Of a stretch of DNA of 10,689 nucleotides, positions 8,107-10,689 are shown one piece after another (within the stretch, counting starts at the first letter, position 1; each line of letters starts with the position of its first letter). The notes beneath the pieces were generated by a model. The model was not told where the DNA came from. It searched no databases and saw only the letters and a program-made list of their open reading frames with translations. The translations under genes were made by a program, and so were the position numbers. The stretch is from Desulfobacterales bacterium (GTDB taxonomy: Bacteria > Desulfobacterota > Desulfobacteria > Desulfobacterales > Desulfosalsimonadaceae): contig JAGTVF010000050.1 in assembly GCA_018224315.1 (NCBI GenBank), positions 1-10,689 of the forward strand, in the 5' to 3' direction.

Positions 8107-10029
8107 ATGATCAATATCACATTTCCGGATAAAACACAGCGGCAGTTTGAAGTCCCGGTTGACGGATACACCATTGCGGCCGGTATTTCTGAGGGATTTG
8201 CCAGAAATTGCGTGGCCATGGAAGCAAACGGCCGGCTCATGGATATCTACAGCCGGATAAACGAAGACGCCAGTATCCGCTTTATCACGCCAAAGGATCC
8301 GGAAGCGCTGGATATTCTGCGGCATACAGCCGCCCATATCATGGCCCAGGCCGTGCTCCGGCTCTACCCGGATGCCCAGCCCACCATCGGCCCGGTGGTG
8401 GAAGACGGGTTTTACTATGATTTTGATATGGAGCCCATATCCGAGGAAGATTTTCCCAAAATCGAAGCCGAGATGAAACAGATTGTCAAGGAAAAGCTTC
8501 CGGTTTGCCGGCAGGAGGTCTCCCGGGATCAGGCCATTGAGCATTACCGCCATGAGCCCTATAAACGCGAGTTGCTCCAGGAGCTGGAAGACGGCACCAT
8601 TTCCTTTTATGTTCAGGGCGATTTCACGGACCTTTGCCGGGGGCCGCATCTTCCGCATACCGGATTTGTCAGGGCGTTTAAGCTGCTGCGCGTCTCCGGG
8701 GCCTACTGGCGCGGAGATTCCGGGCGTCCGCAGCTTCAGCGGATATACGGAACCGCGTTTTTTGACAAAAAGGATTTAAAGCAGTACCTGACGTTTCTCG
8801 AAGAGGCCAGAAAACGGGACCACCGCAAAATCGGCGCAGCCCTGGGCCTGTTTTCCTTCCACGAGGAAGCACCGGGAATGCCTTTTTTTCACGCAAACGG
8901 CATGGAGCTCTGGAACGCGCTTCTCGATTACTGGCGCCTGGAGCACCGGGCAGCCGGCTACGTGGAAACCAAGACCCCGATTATCCTTCACCGAAGCCTG
9001 TGGGAGCAGAGCGGGCACTGGGAAAACTACCGGGAAAACATGTATACCCTGGTGGTCGATGAAACAGAGTCGGCCATCAAGCCCATGAATTGTCCCGGGG
9101 GCATGCTGTTGTTTAAGCAAAAGCGCCACTCCTACCGGGATCTGCCCATCAGGGCCGCAGAGATCGGCCTGGTGCACCGCCACGAGCTTTCCGGCGTGCT
9201 TTCCGGCCTGTTTCGGGTGCGGGCCTTTCACCAGGATGATGCCCACATTTTCATGACCCCGGAGATGATCGAGCCGGAAATCCTCGGGATTTTACAACTG
9301 GTCCGGCGCATGTATGCCACATTCGGACTGGGTTTTCATTTGGAGCTGTCCACCCGGCCGGAAAAATCCATTGGCACCGATGCCCAGTGGGAGCAGGCCA
9401 CGGGCGGATTGACCGCCGCGCTGGATGCATACGGGGCCGATTATAAGATCAATGACGGCGACGGGGCCTTTTACGGGCCCAAGATTGACATTCACATCAA
9501 GGACGCCATCGGCCGGACCTGGCAGTGCGGCACCATTCAGCTGGATATGTCTTTGCCCGAGCGTTTTGATCTGGCTTATGTGGGCCAGGACAATGAAAAA
9601 CACCGGCCCGTGATGATCCATCGGGTGGTTTTCGGATCCATTGAGCGGTTTCTGGGAATCTTGATCGAGCATTTTGCCGGAAAGTTTCCTTTGTGGATGG
9701 CCCCGGTCCAGGCGGTGATTCTGCCGATCAATGACTCTCTTGCCCCGTTTGCCAAAGAGACCTGCCAGCGGCTTTTTGCCGCCGGGCTGCGGGCATATGT
9801 GGATGACCGCACCGAAAGCTTGAACAAAAAGGTCAGGGAAGCCCAGCTGGCCAAAATTCCCCTGATCCTCACCGTGGGGGAGAAGGAGAAAAGCGCGGGC
9901 ACCCTGGCGGTGCGCACCTTAGACGGGGCCGTGCATCACGGCGCCCCGGTGGACGGTTTTATTTCAGCGGTTTGCGACAATGTGGCCCAACGAAGGCTCG
10001 ACATGGAAGAGCTGCTGTCGGGCTTATAG
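8107..10029 (+). CDS. thrS: Threonyl-tRNA synthetase
   Basis: This 640-residue class II synthetase charges tRNA-Thr and edits mis-serylated tRNA. It has the full bacterial architecture. A TGS domain spans 1-62. The editing domain carries HTAAH (His73, His77) and DLCRGPH (Cys177, His181). The catalytic core follows, with zinc ligands Cys329 (MNCPGG), His380 (QDDAHIF) and His505 (MIHRVVFG), and motif 2 in VHRHELSGVLSGLFRVRAFHQDD at about 356-378. The C-terminal anticodon-binding domain starts at about 535. No truncation or lost ligand is seen. The ATG at 8107 gives the standard TGS start (MINITFPD); GGA at 8096-8098 is a weak ribosome-binding site 8 nt upstream. The gene stands alone, without the infC-rpmI-rplT genes that follow thrS in many bacteria, and is closed by a strong terminator. 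Confidence 0.98.
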   Translation: MINITFPDKTQRQFEVPVDGYTIAAGISEGFARNCVAMEANGRLMDIYSRINEDASIRFITPKDPEALDILRHTAAHIMAQAVLRLYPDAQPTIGPVVEDGFYYDFDMEPISEEDFPKIEAEMKQIVKEKLPVCRQEVSRDQAIEHYRHEPYKRELLQELEDGTISFYVQGDFTDLCRGPHLPHTGFVRAFKLLRVSGAYWRGDSGRPQLQRIYGTAFFDKKDLKQYLTFLEEARKRDHRKIGAALGLFSFHEEAPGMPFFHANGMELWNALLDYWRLEHRAAGYVETKTPIILHRSLWEQSGHWENYRENMYTLVVDETESAIKPMNCPGGMLLFKQKRHSYRDLPIRAAEIGLVHRHELSGVLSGLFRVRAFHQDDAHIFMTPEMIEPEILGILQLVRRMYATFGLGFHLELSTRPEKSIGTDAQWEQATGGLTAALDAYGADYKINDGDGAFYGPKIDIHIKDAIGRTWQCGTIQLDMSLPERFDLAYVGQDNEKHRPVMIHRVVFGSIERFLGILIEHFAGKFPLWMAPVQAVILPINDSLAPFAKETCQRLFAAGLRAYVDDRTESLNKKVREAQLAKIPLILTVGEKEKSAGTLAVRTLDGAVHHGAPVDGFISAVCDNVAQRRLDMEELLSGL

Positions 10030-10051
10030 TATTTTTGCGGAGATGAAAACC

Positions 10052-10096
10052 AAAAAAACCGGGACCCCCTGTCTGAAAAGGGGTCCCGGTTTTTTT
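10052..10096. terminator. Strong bidirectional intrinsic terminator between thrS and the CCG-domain gene
   Basis: CCGGGACCCC (10059-10068) pairs perfectly with GGGGTCCCGG (10080-10089) around an 11-nt loop. The stem is flanked by seven A (10052-10058) and seven T (10090-10096), so it terminates in both directions. It lies 22 nt after the thrS stop and 26 nt after the stop of the convergent gene, serving both. Confidence 0.96.
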
Positions 10097-10122
10097 GTTC
10101 TATCGGGTATTTTTTTTGGTTT

Positions 10123-10689
10123 TTACGCGCCGTAGACGGCCACGTTTTTGAGATCCTCGCCGAGATATTCCCGTTCGTTTTCCCCGAGAACGCCCAGAGA
10201 CAGGCAGATCAGGGTCCACAGGTGAACTGTCTGCCAGGGATGTTTCCGGATTTCGCTTAAATCATGGACTTGGGCGTGGCAGTTGTGGCACGGGGTAATG
10301 CAGTAGCCCGCTCCGGTGGCCAGGATCTGGTTGGCTTTTGCCTCGCCGTACTTGCGGCGTTCCTCGGGATACCCGGACTGCAGAAACCCGCCGCCGCCGC
10401 CGCAGCAGTAATTATTGGAGCGGTTGGGGGTCATGTCAATAAAATTTTCCTCGCCAACCACGGATTTGACAACATAGCGGAGATCTTCGGCAATGGGATC
10501 GCCGTAGCTTTTTCGGACAATCTGGCAGGGATCCTGAACCGTAAACTTGATTTTCAGATCCTTGTTCCAGTCGGAGTTGACCTTCAGCTTTCCTTCCCGG
10601 ATCCATTTGGCATAGTATTCGTAAATGTTTTTAACTTCAAACTGATGGTCGATGTTGAATTTTTTCAGTCCGGCCCGGACTGCAAAAGT
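10123..10689 (-). CDS. C-terminal part of a CCG-domain (HdrB/HdrD-like) iron-sulfur protein, possibly TmcB-like
   Basis: The reading frame is open from the right edge of the window to TAA at 10123-10125, giving 188 residues of C-terminus; the start is outside. In window numbering, Cys55 (QDPCQ), Cys95-Cys96 followed by five glycines, and Cys134/Cys137 (CHNCHAQ) form a CCG signature as in heterodisulfide reductase subunits, which hold a noncubane or modified 4Fe-4S cluster for disulfide or quinol-linked electron transfer. The tail (HLWTLICLSLGVLGENEREYLG) resembles, from memory, the TmcB/HmcF-type subunits of sulfate-reducer transmembrane redox complexes, so its partners would be expected beyond the window. 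An internal GTG at 10461 could be mistaken for a start of a 112-residue gene, but the CCG domain clearly begins upstream of it. It ends at the shared terminator. Confidence 0.85.
   Translation of the reverse strand, partial: TFAVRAGLKKFNIDHQFEVKNIYEYYAKWIREGKLKVNSDWNKDLKIKFTVQDPCQIVRKSYGDPIAEDLRYVVKSVVGEENFIDMTPNRSNNYCCGGGGGFLQSGYPEERRKYGEAKANQILATGAGYCITPCHNCHAQVHDLSEIRKHPWQTVHLWTLICLSLGVLGENEREYLGEDLKNVAVYGA

Noticed and set aside
10123..10461. A separate 112-residue gene starting at GTG 10461
   Set aside because: The frame stays open to the window edge and the upstream part contains the first cysteine of the CCG motif, so this is the C-terminus of a larger protein.

Overview
The window reads as a chromosomal housekeeping segment of an anaerobic, probably sulfate-reducing deltaproteobacterium (Desulfobacterota, Desulfobacteraceae-like). 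This rests on three things: a PilZ protein with an N-terminal Cys4 segment, a NifA-type activator close to glnB, and, at the right edge, the end of an HdrD/TmcB-like CCG-domain protein of the kind found in sulfate-reducer electron-transfer complexes. GC content looks to be in the mid-50s and even throughout. I see no mobile element, CRISPR array, tRNA or rRNA. The assignment is inference from protein style, not from a marker gene.

Left third (1-3564, plus strand): a CDA-superfamily nucleoside/tRNA deaminase is followed with a 4-bp overlap (or a short gap, depending on the start) by glnE, the bifunctional glutamine synthetase adenylyltransferase/deadenylylase, with both nucleotidyltransferase centres intact.

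Middle (3580-6158): a small PilZ protein on the minus strand converges on glnE and diverges from glnB. The roughly 220-bp region between PilZ and glnB holds overlapping divergent promoter candidates and a GC-rich hairpin in the glnB leader. glnB (PII, 112 aa, Tyr51 present) converges, with only 4 nt between stop codons, on a GAF-AAA+-HTH sigma-54 activator of NifA type. glnE, glnB and the NifA-like regulator thus form a loose nitrogen-control neighbourhood: PII would sense 2-oxoglutarate/glutamine state, GlnE would relay it to glutamine synthetase, and the activator would control sigma-54 genes located elsewhere.

Right part (6200-10689): RNase D and a COG2945-type alpha/beta hydrolase form a tight minus-strand pair, possibly reading on into the NifA-like gene. 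Divergent to them is thrS, which has its own promoter candidate and ends at a very strong bidirectional terminator (10052-10096). That terminator is shared with the convergent, incomplete CCG-domain gene that runs off the right end.

I do not see a new biological system here. The points most worth a second look are the start of the PilZ gene (a strong ribosome-binding site in front of an out-of-frame ATG next to a four-G run), the glnB control region, and the isolated NifA-like gene.
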